DNA from: an uncultured Chitinophagaceae bacterium
Lineage (GTDB): Bacteria > Bacteroidota > Bacteroidia > Chitinophagales > Chitinophagaceae
Assembly: GCA_937919945.1 (NCBI GenBank)
Contig: CALESY010000134.1
Span: forward strand, 1 to 33,098
Reading direction: 5' to 3'
Length of the DNA stretch: 33,098 bases
Shown here: piece after piece, positions 1 to 7,860 of the stretch
How the letters are laid out: each line of letters opens with the position of its first letter
How positions within the stretch are numbered: the first letter of the stretch is position 1
Made by a program: the position numbers and the translations under genes
Notes under the pieces: generated by a model
What the model was told of the DNA's origin: nothing
Databases searched by the model: none
The model's input: the letters and a program-made list of their open reading frames with translations, nothing else

Positions 1-2
1 CA

Positions 3-86
3 GAAGTTGTGTTATCTTGTCCTGCACTAAAAATGGTTTACGACCGTTATAGAGTAATCAGTTTACCCATCGATGGACAAAAATAA
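3..86 (+). CDS. 3' end of an unidentified protein (partial)
   Basis: An open frame enters from the left edge in frame 3 and ends at TAA 84-86. The last 27 residues include CPALKMVYDRYRVISLPID. The stop lies 14 bp inside the next gene, which starts at 73, so the two are probably co-transcribed and translationally coupled. The fragment is too short to assign a family. Given the O-antigen ligase-like neighbour, a polysaccharide-related enzyme such as a glycosyltransferase is possible, but that is only a guess from context. The other two forward frames close within 51 bases of the edge. Confidence 0.5.
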   Translation, partial: EVVLSCPALKMVYDRYRVISLPIDGQK

Positions 87-1320
87 TCCTCTTAGTCAAA
101 ATCTCTTATCAAAAACCAATATTGCGCTATTATGTGCTGTTGGTATGCTGGGTGCATTTTTCCTGTCTCGGGCATGGTTGTCTTTTTTTACGTTCGCTTT
201 TGGTGTTAATGCTTTGTGGAATGTACACCCCAAAAACTGGTTAAGGCATAAGTGGTGGCTTGTAGGTTTTTTGTGGGTGGGCATGTATGGCATATCTTAC
301 TTATGGTCGGACAATGTGGCCGACTGGAGCAACCGATACACAGTTAAGTCTCCTATACTGCTATTGCCATTGGCATTTGCTTTGTTACCTGCTTTTTCCG
401 TAAAGCAGTTGCGCATATTTACTATCAGTGGTTGTATTATGATGTTGGCAGTAGTTGGCTATAGCCTACATTTTTATCTTGATAACCCAACCTACTATGC
501 CGAGCAATACGTATACTCGCATATATTCCCAACACTGCCCGATAACGACCATATACGCCATAGCCTGTCCATCAGCCTCTTTATTGTATGGTGCGTATAT
601 GCTAGGGTGTTTTTAGACAGTAGACTACAACGATGGTTTGTATGTATTACCGTATTGCTGTTGAGTGTGTATTTGCATATACTGGCTGCCCGCACGGGTT
701 TGGTGGTTTGGTATCTCTTTGTGTTTTTGTGGGTGATGCGTTATGCAATAAAGAAAAGCTTTGTTGTGGGTGCAGGTTTGCTCGCGGTTTTGTGTATTGC
801 TGCATTTATTGCAGTAAAAACCGTACCCACGCTCGAAAAGAAAGTATGGTATGTAACCCACAGCATGGAGTTGTATAAGCAAGGCAATATGCAGTCAGGT
901 TATAGTGATATTGGCAGACTCATATCATACAAAGTAGCTGGTGGTGTTATTGCCGCTCATCCCTTATGGGGTGTTGGCAGTGGAGATATGTTTACAGAGG
1001 TGTTGAAGGGCTATGATGCACAATTCAAAAACGTACCACAGGAGTACCGCTTGTTGCCACATAATCAGTTTTTCATTGTTATGCTGGCAACCGGTTTGAT
1101 TGGTATCATATTATTTTCTATCTGGGTTATTATGCCCCTAGGCTGGTTAAAGGAAGGTAAGCGTACTTTCTATCTGTTTATAACATGGTTTGTACTCACG
1201 CTTACCTTATTGATAGAACCGATGCTTGAAGTACAATACGGTGTATTCGTATATTTGTTTTTCCTGTTGTGGATGTGGCACGCCATCCGCACAGGCGAAA
1301 ACATTAACAGGCATGACTAA
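73..1320 (+). CDS. O-antigen ligase / polymerase family membrane protein
   Basis: This 415-residue polytopic inner-membrane protein has about ten to twelve hydrophobic segments spread over its whole length. The family (Wzy_C/WaaL-like, PF04932) joins or polymerises undecaprenyl-linked glycans at the periplasmic face. Seen here are the short motif AARTGLVVWYL around residue 205, a long periplasmic-type loop after about residue 245, and PHNQFFIVMLATGLIG near residue 335. That is the usual place of the conserved His/Asn loop before the last membrane helices. The start overlaps the preceding frame by 14 bp and the end overlaps the next gene by 8 bp, so three genes appear coupled. Whether it acts on O-antigen, exopolysaccharide or a protein glycan cannot be told from sequence. 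Family call fairly sure; substrate unknown. Confidence 0.8.
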   Translation: MDKNNPLSQNLLSKTNIALLCAVGMLGAFFLSRAWLSFFTFAFGVNALWNVHPKNWLRHKWWLVGFLWVGMYGISYLWSDNVADWSNRYTVKSPILLLPLAFALLPAFSVKQLRIFTISGCIMMLAVVGYSLHFYLDNPTYYAEQYVYSHIFPTLPDNDHIRHSLSISLFIVWCVYARVFLDSRLQRWFVCITVLLLSVYLHILAARTGLVVWYLFVFLWVMRYAIKKSFVVGAGLLAVLCIAAFIAVKTVPTLEKKVWYVTHSMELYKQGNMQSGYSDIGRLISYKVAGGVIAAHPLWGVGSGDMFTEVLKGYDAQFKNVPQEYRLLPHNQFFIVMLATGLIGIILFSIWVIMPLGWLKEGKRTFYLFITWFVLTLTLLIEPMLEVQYGVFVYLFFLLWMWHAIRTGENINRHD

Positions 1321-1957
1321 TTTTATTCCCGTTTTTCCCCTCGAAATAGTGGTGTTCCCCGGCGAGAAGTTGAACTTGCACATTTTTGAGCCACGCTATA
1401 AGCAAATGATAAAAGACTGTGTGGACTTGAAAAAGCCTTTTGGTTTGCCACCAGTTTTCGGCAACAAACCATCAGAATATGGCACATTGATGGAAATTAT
1501 AGAAGTTGCCAAAGTATATGATAATGGTGAGATGGACATTCGTACACAAGGTGTGAGCATTTTCAGGGTATTGGAATACATGAAGCAGATACCAGACAAG
1601 CTCTACGCAGGAGCTATTGTTACATATCCCGACAATATGATGGCGCAAGGCGATACACAGCTTTCAAAGCTGCTGATGAACGAGGTGAAACGACTTTACA
1701 CATTACTGAACCTTGAACATAAATTCCCAGCAGAAAAAACGGCGATGGTGTCTTACGAAATAGCACACCTTGTAGGTATGACCAAAGAGCAGGAATACGA
1801 GATGCTGCAACTCTTTACAGAACTGCAAAGATTGGAATATATCAGGCGACACTTGAAGAATGTAATACCTGTGGTGCAGGAATTGGAGGAGATGAAAGAA
1901 AGGGTGCAGCGAAACGGTCATTTCCGGAACCTCAACCCGGGAGACTTCAATTTGTAA
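1313..1957 (+). CDS. LON substrate-binding domain protein
   Basis: A soluble protein of 214 residues corresponding to the N-terminal LON domain (PF02190) alone, without the AAA+ or protease parts of Lon. Seen here are FIPVFPLEIVVFPGE and LHIFEPRYKQMIKDC, the hallmark first strands of the fold, then GTLMEIIEV and a helical C-terminal half ending in NGHFRNLNPGDF. The family is widespread as a small stand-alone protein, often annotated peptidase S16, but has no protease site and no settled function. The open frame extends upstream to 1226, but those residues are read from the ligase gene in another frame. The ATG at 1313 begins directly before the conserved domain and overlaps the ligase stop by 8 bp (ATGACTAA), so I chose it. 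Confidence 0.85.
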   Translation: MTNFIPVFPLEIVVFPGEKLNLHIFEPRYKQMIKDCVDLKKPFGLPPVFGNKPSEYGTLMEIIEVAKVYDNGEMDIRTQGVSIFRVLEYMKQIPDKLYAGAIVTYPDNMMAQGDTQLSKLLMNEVKRLYTLLNLEHKFPAEKTAMVSYEIAHLVGMTKEQEYEMLQLFTELQRLEYIRRHLKNVIPVVQELEEMKERVQRNGHFRNLNPGDFNL

Positions 1958-2044
1958 TGCAGATGGTTAATAAATAGTACAAGCTGTGATTTTACCAATG
2001 TTTTTACTATTTTAGCCTACTCTCATATAAAAAACAAAAAAGCT

Positions 2045-2791
2045 ATGTCTGTAAATCTTTGTATTGATTGGGGTAACAGCAGAATAAAAGTGGGTGTAAT
2101 GAATGCCGAAGACCATTTGCTGGACTTACACCGCTTTTCAGAAGAAGGCATCAGAGAGGGTATAGCACATATAATAAACGAATACAAGCCATCGAAGGCT
2201 ATTGTATGCTCAGTTACAGACAAATCGGCTGCGATAGAACCATTTTTGAAAGAAAACCTGCGTGCAGTTGTGGTGCTGAATAATAACACCCCTGTACCTA
2301 TTATGAATGCATATAGCTCACCGGGTACGTTGGGTGCAGACAGGGTTGCATTGGCTGTGGGGGCTTATATGGCTAATCCGGGTAACAATAACCTTGTAGT
2401 ATGCCTTGGCAGTTGTATTACGTACAATTTTGTACAGAAAAACAAGACATTCCGCGGCGGAGCTATTTCTCCGGGTTTACACATGCGTTTGCAGGCTATG
2501 CATCACTTTACCGATAAATTACCTGATGTAAAACCAGAAGGTGATTTGTTATTATTGGGTTACGATACGGAAACAGGTATGCGAAGCGGTGCCGTATTTG
2601 GAATGGCGGCAGAAATCGACGGTATTGTTAGCGAATATGCATCCCAATATCCTGATTTTAACGCCATATTAACCGGCGGAGATGCACCTTTCTTTGAAGG
2701 CAAGCTGAAAAGTAAGATATTTGCAGACCCTAATCTGTTGATGAAAGGTCTAAATATAATACTGAAGCATAATGCGCCACATATTCGCTAA
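2045..2791 (+). CDS. coaX: Type III pantothenate kinase
   Basis: This 248-residue cytoplasmic enzyme phosphorylates pantothenate with ATP in the first step of coenzyme A synthesis. It has the ASKHA-fold motifs of the family in order: IDWGNSRIK at residues 7-15 (phosphate 1), GADR at 97-100 (holding the conserved acidic residue near the substrate), GSCITYNF at 122-129 (phosphate 2), GGAISPGLHMR in the middle, and GMRSGAVFGMAAEIDG towards the end. Length is normal for CoaX. One oddity is that the Asp that usually opens the second motif (DxGT) is Cys120 here, giving CLGS. The last 20 bp overlap the next gene, starting a tight three-gene unit with the barrel protein and lptC. No other pantothenate kinase is in the window. 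Confidence 0.92.
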   Translation: MSVNLCIDWGNSRIKVGVMNAEDHLLDLHRFSEEGIREGIAHIINEYKPSKAIVCSVTDKSAAIEPFLKENLRAVVVLNNNTPVPIMNAYSSPGTLGADRVALAVGAYMANPGNNNLVVCLGSCITYNFVQKNKTFRGGAISPGLHMRLQAMHHFTDKLPDVKPEGDLLLLGYDTETGMRSGAVFGMAAEIDGIVSEYASQYPDFNAILTGGDAPFFEGKLKSKIFADPNLLMKGLNIILKHNAPHIR

Positions 2792-4034
2792 GCGTCTCCC
2801 CGTTGCAATACTTTTTTTTACAGCTATCACTACACAGGCACAAAACTCAAATAAAGAGAATTCACCCTATTCAAGATTTGGTATAGGTGAATTGCGCAAT
2901 AGCAATAACGTAATGCTGAAAGGCATGGGTAATATTTCATCGGCTTATGCAAGTCCGGTAAATATAAATGCCTCAAATCCAGCTTCCTACGCATCGCTCA
3001 TCCTAACTACTTACGAAGCAGCAGGAGAAGGTAACAGGCGTACTGTAAAATCTACAGGTGCTACTTATCAAACAGGTATGGCAACGCTTACCAATATGCA
3101 GATAGGTATACCTGTTGGTAAACATGGGGGTATGGCATTGGGCCTTAGGCCGGTAGCGAGAATGTATTATCGGTTGAATGATACACTTAATGTAGATAGT
3201 TTTGGACAAGCAGTAAAAGGTTATTCAGGCGATGGTTCACTTAATCAGGGTTTCATTGGTTTTGCTGGTAAGTATAGTGGCTTCAGCCTCGGTTTCAATA
3301 TTGGCTACACATTTGGTTTAGCTGAACGTATCAGTACATTAGACCCGTTAGAAGTAAATAATAAAGTATTGGGTTCCGGGTTTCTCACACGCACACAGTT
3401 AGGTGCATTGCAATGGGATGCAGGTGCTATGTATGAAAATAAGTTGAATGATAAAATATCTATACGAGGCGGCCTTACCTATAGTGCATCGCAAGCACTC
3501 AATGCTACACGCAGCCAATATTGGATTGCCTATCGTTTTCAGCAGGATACCATTTACAAAGCAGAAGGTAAAGAAGGTACTATTGTATTGCCTTCAAAAT
3601 ACAGTGCAGGTGTGCAACTGTTTAGTGGCAACAAATGGACAGCAGGTATTGATTTTGCCGGTGCAAACTGGAAGCAGTATCGCGATTACGGGCTAACAGA
3701 TTCATTAGCTTCAGGTACTTATAAGTTGAGCATTGGTGGCGAGTACACACCTGATATCAACGCTATGAGAAAATATTTTCAGCGTGTTACTTACAGGTTA
3801 GGTGCATATTATGGCACTGACCCCGTAATGCTAAGGGGGGTACAGTTAAACTACTATGCAATAACTGCCGGATTTAGTTTACCATTCAAGAAAAATACAG
3901 GTAGAATACACACTTCATTAGAGGTTGGCAGCAGAGGTACTACATCCAATGGATTACTTCGCGAAAACTTTGTTCGTTTTGGGTTAGGCTTATCATTCAA
4001 CGATAAGTGGTTTATCAAACGTAAGTATGAATAA
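2772..4034 (+). CDS. Outer-membrane beta-barrel-type protein of unknown role between coaX and lptC
   Basis: A 420-residue exported protein with a signal peptide ending near TTQA at residues 20-23. The mature part starts SNKENSPYSRFGIGELRNSNN and continues with alternating polar/aromatic strands rich in Gly, Tyr and Ser, ending in a Phe/Trp-rich strand (GLGLSFNDKWFIKRKYE). This resembles a FadL/OmpP1-like or other 14-stranded-type barrel, though I cannot name a family securely. It overlaps coaX by 20 bp and lptC by 8 bp, so its production appears tied to both. From memory, a protein of this kind often sits in this position in Bacteroidota. With lptC as partner gene, an outer-membrane biogenesis role is plausible but unproven. 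Confidence 0.75.
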   Translation: MRHIFAKRLPVAILFFTAITTQAQNSNKENSPYSRFGIGELRNSNNVMLKGMGNISSAYASPVNINASNPASYASLILTTYEAAGEGNRRTVKSTGATYQTGMATLTNMQIGIPVGKHGGMALGLRPVARMYYRLNDTLNVDSFGQAVKGYSGDGSLNQGFIGFAGKYSGFSLGFNIGYTFGLAERISTLDPLEVNNKVLGSGFLTRTQLGALQWDAGAMYENKLNDKISIRGGLTYSASQALNATRSQYWIAYRFQQDTIYKAEGKEGTIVLPSKYSAGVQLFSGNKWTAGIDFAGANWKQYRDYGLTDSLASGTYKLSIGGEYTPDINAMRKYFQRVTYRLGAYYGTDPVMLRGVQLNYYAITAGFSLPFKKNTGRIHTSLEVGSRGTTSNGLLRENFVRFGLGLSFNDKWFIKRKYE

Positions 4035-4608
4035 ACTATTGAGTCATACAATAATGTACATTACCCGTCATTATGTATGGCTGTTATGCATCTTGTTGTC
4101 ATCTTGCAAAAACGATATGAAAGAAATAGATGCCTTAGTAGGCAAAGGCGCAGGGCAAGAAGATAAAGCAGAAGAGGTAACTATTTTATATAGTGACAAT
4201 GGCAACATGAAAATGCGACTCTTTGCCAAAGAGTTTGTCAAGAATGATTTGGCCAAACCACCATACACTGATATGCGCAAGGGTTTACGGGTAGAGTTTT
4301 ACGACGACAGTGCAAGAGTAGAGAGTACGCTTACTGCTCGGTATGCCCGTTATTACGAGCAACAGGGCAACATCCTGATACGCGACAGCATAGTAGTTGT
4401 AAATAAGAAAGGAGAGCAACTGAATACAGAAGAACTTGTCTGGAACCAAAGCGCAAAAAAGCTATATACCGAAAAGTTTGTAAAAATAATTACTGCTACA
4501 CAGGTAATGTATGGCGACGGACTTGAAGCGAATGAAGACTTTACATGGTATAAAATACTGAATCCCAAAGGTATAGTTGCTGTTAAGCAGGCTGAGTTGC
4601 CGGAATAA
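4027..4608 (+). CDS. lptC: LPS export protein LptC (lipoprotein form)
   Basis: LptC links the inner-membrane LptBFG transporter to the periplasmic LptA bridge that carries lipopolysaccharide outward. This 193-residue protein shows the OstA/LptC-type beta-jellyroll pattern: LYSDNGNMKMRLFAKEF, then GLRVEFYDDSARVESTLTARYARYYEQQGN, the Asp/Tyr-rich middle DSIVVVNKKGEQLNTEELVW and a terminal TGxGL-like stretch MYGDGLEAN. The N-terminus WLLCILLSSC looks like a lipobox with Cys27 as lipid site, unlike the membrane-helix anchor of the E. coli protein. Two starts are possible: 4027, which overlaps the preceding stop by 8 bp, or 4054, which gives a more typical short signal peptide. I kept the coupled start. 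Confidence 0.85.
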   Translation: MNKLLSHTIMYITRHYVWLLCILLSSCKNDMKEIDALVGKGAGQEDKAEEVTILYSDNGNMKMRLFAKEFVKNDLAKPPYTDMRKGLRVEFYDDSARVESTLTARYARYYEQQGNILIRDSIVVVNKKGEQLNTEELVWNQSAKKLYTEKFVKIITATQVMYGDGLEANEDFTWYKILNPKGIVAVKQAELPE

Positions 4609-4670
4609 CGTGTACAGAAATCCCCCGATTAATAACCTCAACAACTCCTGTAAACTAACGCAGGTTTTAC

Positions 4671-4678
4671 TATTTTTG
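4671..4678 (+). promoter_or_regulatory. Bacteroidota -7 element for the S46 peptidase gene
   Basis: TATTTTTG fits the TAnnTTTG consensus recognised by the primary sigma factor of Bacteroidota. It lies 37 bp ahead of the ATG at 4716. The -33 position carries only CTG (4648-4650, spacer 20) instead of TTG, so the match is partial. Confidence 0.4.
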
Positions 4679-4715
4679 CGGCTCTTATATTATAAATCTT
4701 GATAACAAAAGACAA

Positions 4716-6869
4716 ATGAAGAAATTACTGTTATCTCTCGTTGCTGCCGTTACACTGTTTTCGGTACGTGCCGACGAGGGGATGTGGATACCCATGCTGA
4801 TAGGCAAGAACTACGACGAAATGGTGCGTAAGGGCTTGAAGCTGTCAAAAGAAGACTTGTACAGCATCAATAATGCCAGCATGAAAGATGCTATTGTGCA
4901 ATTTGGTGGCGGCTGCACCGGCGAGATGATTTCGTCTGCTGGTTTGCTCATTACCAACCACCACTGTGGTTATGGAAATATTGCGCAGCTTAGTACGGTT
5001 GAGAAAAACTATCTGGACAATGGCTTTTGGGCATACAGCAAAGAGCAGGAGCTGCCTGCTAAAGATTTGTCTGTTATTTTTTTAGAGAGGGTAGAGGACG
5101 TAACAGCGCAGATAGAAAAAGCTACACGCAAACTAAAAGGCGATAAGCTGGCTAAGAAGCTGGATGAGATAAAAAAAGAGATAGAGAAAAAAGCTGAGCA
5201 AAAAGACAAATATGTAGCAAATGTAAAGGAATACTTCAACGGCAACCAATACCTGTTGTTGGTGTACAAGAAATATACAGATGTTCGTCTGGTTGGTACA
5301 CCTCCAAAATCTTTAGGTAAGTATGGTGGTGATACTGACAACTGGATGTGGCCACGTCATACAGCAGATTTCTCTATGTTCCGTGTATATGCAAATAAAG
5401 ACAACGAACCTGCAGAGTATTCAAAAGATAACGTACCATATAAGCCTAAAAAGTACTTGCCTATTAATATAGGTGGTGTGCAAGAAGGCGATTATACCAT
5501 GATATTCGGTTACCCTGGTCGCACCAACCGATATGAGGTGTCAGAAGGTGTGAAGCTGGCGATAGAAACAGTTAACCCTTCAATCGTTAAGATACGTACC
5601 AAGCGTCTTGCCATTATGAAAGACCACATGGACAAAGACAAATCTGTGTATTTGAAACTTACATCATCTTATGCTAGCATTTCTAACTACTGGAAGTATT
5701 TCATTGGTCAGACAGAACAACTGAAACGCTTGAAAGTAGTAGAAGAAAAAGCGCAGAAAGAAGCAGCTTTCAGCAAATGGGCATACAAAGAAGCACCTGA
5801 ATATAAAGGCTTAATGCGCGACTTTGGTAAAATTTATAACGGATATGCGCCTTATGCAAAACACTCAACTTATTATACCGAATGTTTCCGTGCGCCGGCA
5901 TTGTCAAAACTGGGTGGTGGTATAGAATTGCTTTACAAAGAACTTGAAAAGAAAGAACCTAATCAGGACACTATCAAAAAACACGTAGATGATTTGAAGA
6001 AAGGTCGCAAAGCGATTATGCGCACTTTCGATAAATCAACCGAGTTGGAATTGATGGCAGAAATGCTGAAGATGTTCTACAACGATATACCCAAGGCACA
6101 GCACCCCGACGTGTATCAGAATGTAGTATTCAAAAAGTTTGGCGGACAAGGTATTGATAAAACCTTCGAAGACTATGCTGCGTATGTAATGAACAATAAC
6201 ATGTTTATTGATAGTAATACGTTCAACGCTTTCTGTAAAGAGCCTACTATCGATAAAATAAACAACGACGCTGCTTGCCAAATGGGCATGAGCTTCCTTA
6301 AAAACTATAAAGATCATTACGAGCCTACAATAGATAAATTCAGCAAAACAAAGAAAGAACTGAGTAAGAAGTATGTACGCGGACTCATGGAAATGAACGA
6401 AGACAAACTGTTCTACCCGGATGCTAACTCTACTATGCGTATTACATACGGACAAGTATTGGGTTACGAACCGCAGGATGCTGTACACTTCGATTACTTC
6501 ACCACATTGGATGGCTTTGTTGCTAAGTATAAACCAAACGACGAAGAATTTGACGCACCTAAAGAACTGATAGACCTGTATAACAAAAAAGACTACGGTC
6601 AATATGTAGATAAGGATGGTACGCTACACACTTGCTTTATTACCAACAACGATATTACAGGTGGTAATTCCGGCAGTCCCATCATCAACGCGAAAGGTGA
6701 ATGGATAGGTATAGCTTTTGACGGTAACTGGGAAGCCATGAGTGGCGATATAGCTTTTGACAAAAACTACAAACGCACCATCTGTACCGATGCTCGTTTT
6801 ATACTGTTCATTATAGAGAAGATGGGCAAAGCTAATAACCTAATTGAGGAAATGGACGTGCGTAAGTAA
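4716..6869 (+). CDS. S46 family dipeptidyl-peptidase, DPP7-like
   Basis: This 717-residue exported serine peptidase removes dipeptides from the N-terminus of oligopeptides in the periplasm. A signal peptide covers residues 1-19. The chymotrypsin-like triad is visible: His83 in LLITNHHCGYGN, Asp218 in PRHTADFSMFR and Ser652 in GGNSGSPI. A helical insertion between about residues 310 and 560 matches the alpha-helical cap of the family. The S1-determining position, 18 residues after the catalytic serine, is Gly670 (AFDGNWEAM). Gly there is typical of DPP7 with hydrophobic P1 preference, whereas DPP11 has Arg and prefers Asp/Glu. Length is usual for the family (about 710-720). It has its own promoter-like element upstream and a strong terminator downstream, so it is probably monocistronic. 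Confidence 0.93.
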   Translation: MKKLLLSLVAAVTLFSVRADEGMWIPMLIGKNYDEMVRKGLKLSKEDLYSINNASMKDAIVQFGGGCTGEMISSAGLLITNHHCGYGNIAQLSTVEKNYLDNGFWAYSKEQELPAKDLSVIFLERVEDVTAQIEKATRKLKGDKLAKKLDEIKKEIEKKAEQKDKYVANVKEYFNGNQYLLLVYKKYTDVRLVGTPPKSLGKYGGDTDNWMWPRHTADFSMFRVYANKDNEPAEYSKDNVPYKPKKYLPINIGGVQEGDYTMIFGYPGRTNRYEVSEGVKLAIETVNPSIVKIRTKRLAIMKDHMDKDKSVYLKLTSSYASISNYWKYFIGQTEQLKRLKVVEEKAQKEAAFSKWAYKEAPEYKGLMRDFGKIYNGYAPYAKHSTYYTECFRAPALSKLGGGIELLYKELEKKEPNQDTIKKHVDDLKKGRKAIMRTFDKSTELELMAEMLKMFYNDIPKAQHPDVYQNVVFKKFGGQGIDKTFEDYAAYVMNNNMFIDSNTFNAFCKEPTIDKINNDAACQMGMSFLKNYKDHYEPTIDKFSKTKKELSKKYVRGLMEMNEDKLFYPDANSTMRITYGQVLGYEPQDAVHFDYFTTLDGFVAKYKPNDEEFDAPKELIDLYNKKDYGQYVDKDGTLHTCFITNNDITGGNSGSPIINAKGEWIGIAFDGNWEAMSGDIAFDKNYKRTICTDARFILFIIEKMGKANNLIEEMDVRK

Positions 6870-6891
6870 CCACAACAATATCTTATTATAC

Positions 6892-6923
6892 AATAAAGAG
6901 CCCCTGGATAGGGGCTCTTTATT
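6892..6923 (+). terminator. Rho-independent terminator after the S46 peptidase gene
   Basis: A perfect 13-bp inverted repeat, AATAAAGAGCCCC and its complement, surrounds a 6-base loop (TGGATA). It lies 22 bp after the stop codon and the right arm runs into TTTATTTATT. The left arm has a matching A-rich flank. Confidence 0.85.
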
Positions 6924-6949
6924 TATTGTAGCAATTCTATGATAAAACG

Positions 6950-7020
6950 CAACTCATTTAGCAGGCGTATTTATTTTGTGGCATATATTGCGATGCGGAA
7001 TGCTGATAAAGAATGAGTTG
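6950..7020 (+). repeat. Inverted repeat in the leader of the DUF2490 gene
   Basis: CAACTCATT at 6950-6958 is the exact complement of AATGAGTTG at 7012-7020, with TAGCA/TGCT pairing possible just inside. The right arm ends five bases before the ATG at 7026. Folded in RNA this would bring the arms together next to the start codon. The function is unknown and a chance match is possible. Confidence 0.35.
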
Positions 7021-7025
7021 AAAAA

Positions 7026-7748
7026 ATGAGGTCAATATTTATATTATTATTTGTTTCTGTTTTACCACTCTGTAAATGCTATGCTCAAAAGTTTGACTTA
7101 GGTAGCTGGAATATTGTAAACCTGAAGTACAATGTTTCCGAAAAATGGAGTCTATTCGGAGAAGCCCAATTACGCTCTTTAAAGTTTTATGATCATTTTC
7201 ACTATTACGAATACAAGGGTGGCTTCAACTATAAAGCATACAAAACAGTCTCGATATCGCTGGGAGCAGGTAGTTACCAAACCTATAAAGAGGGGGGCGA
7301 TTTTGTATTGCCCAAAAATAATGATGAGTTCAGGCTATGGCCGCAAATAATATTATTTCAATCTGTTGGTAAGCTGAAAATAGAACAACGCTACAGAGCA
7401 GAGTTCAGATTTACGAGCAATGGTTATCGCAATCGTTTCAGGTACAGGTTAGGCCTGTCTTACCCGTTTGGTAAAGAAAGAAACGGGTACAAGCCTTTTC
7501 AGGTAAGTGCAAGCAACGAATTGTTTTTTACAGACAAAGAACCCTACTTTGAAAGAAACAGGATGCTGGTTGCTTTCAATTACAAACCCTCTAAGTCAAC
7601 AACTTTACAAATTGGTTATTTGCACCAATTCGACTACAAAATAAACGACGAAACAGGCCGCGACTTTTTACAGGTAGGCTATTTCATTGAGTTGTTTAAA
7701 AAACAATCGCCCAACAGAAATTATGATATAGACCTGAAAGATAATTGA
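7026..7748 (+). CDS. DUF2490 family outer-membrane protein
   Basis: A 240-residue exported protein with a signal peptide (residues 1-20, ending CYAQ). The mature protein matches the DUF2490 pattern: FDLGSWNIVNLKYNVSEKW at its start, then amphipathic strands with many Tyr, Phe and Arg, ending with DFLQVGYFIEL and a polar tail. Such proteins are predicted small outer-membrane beta-barrels of unknown function. It stands alone between the S46 terminator and the convergent gpsA gene. The ATG is preceded by an A-rich stretch (GAAAAA) rather than a Shine-Dalgarno site. The 112-bp gap after it to gpsA holds no coding frame and no convincing terminator. Confidence 0.8.
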   Translation: MRSIFILLFVSVLPLCKCYAQKFDLGSWNIVNLKYNVSEKWSLFGEAQLRSLKFYDHFHYYEYKGGFNYKAYKTVSISLGAGSYQTYKEGGDFVLPKNNDEFRLWPQIILFQSVGKLKIEQRYRAEFRFTSNGYRNRFRYRLGLSYPFGKERNGYKPFQVSASNELFFTDKEPYFERNRMLVAFNYKPSKSTTLQIGYLHQFDYKINDETGRDFLQVGYFIELFKKQSPNRNYDIDLKDN

Positions 7749-7860
7749 GTTGAGGAAATGACTTGATACTTTATGTACGAATTAAGCTTACAATGGCTGA
7801 GAGTAATATATTTAGTTCAGAATGTAATCTGAAACATTTATAGCATTTATATATAGTATA

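Noticed and set aside
1226..1312. N-terminal extension of the LON-domain protein
   Set aside because: Overlaps the ligase coding region by 95 bp, residues are unlike the family, and an ATG with an 8-bp overlap starts right before the domain.
6036..6602. 188-residue open frame on the minus strand inside the S46 peptidase gene
   Set aside because: It lies entirely antisense to a gene with intact catalytic motifs, has Val/Ile/Phe-rich composition typical of reversed codons, and no recognisable domain.
7816..7833. TTCAGA/TCTGAA hairpin between the DUF2490 gene and gpsA
   Set aside because: Only six base pairs, no T-run on either side, so not convincing as a terminator.
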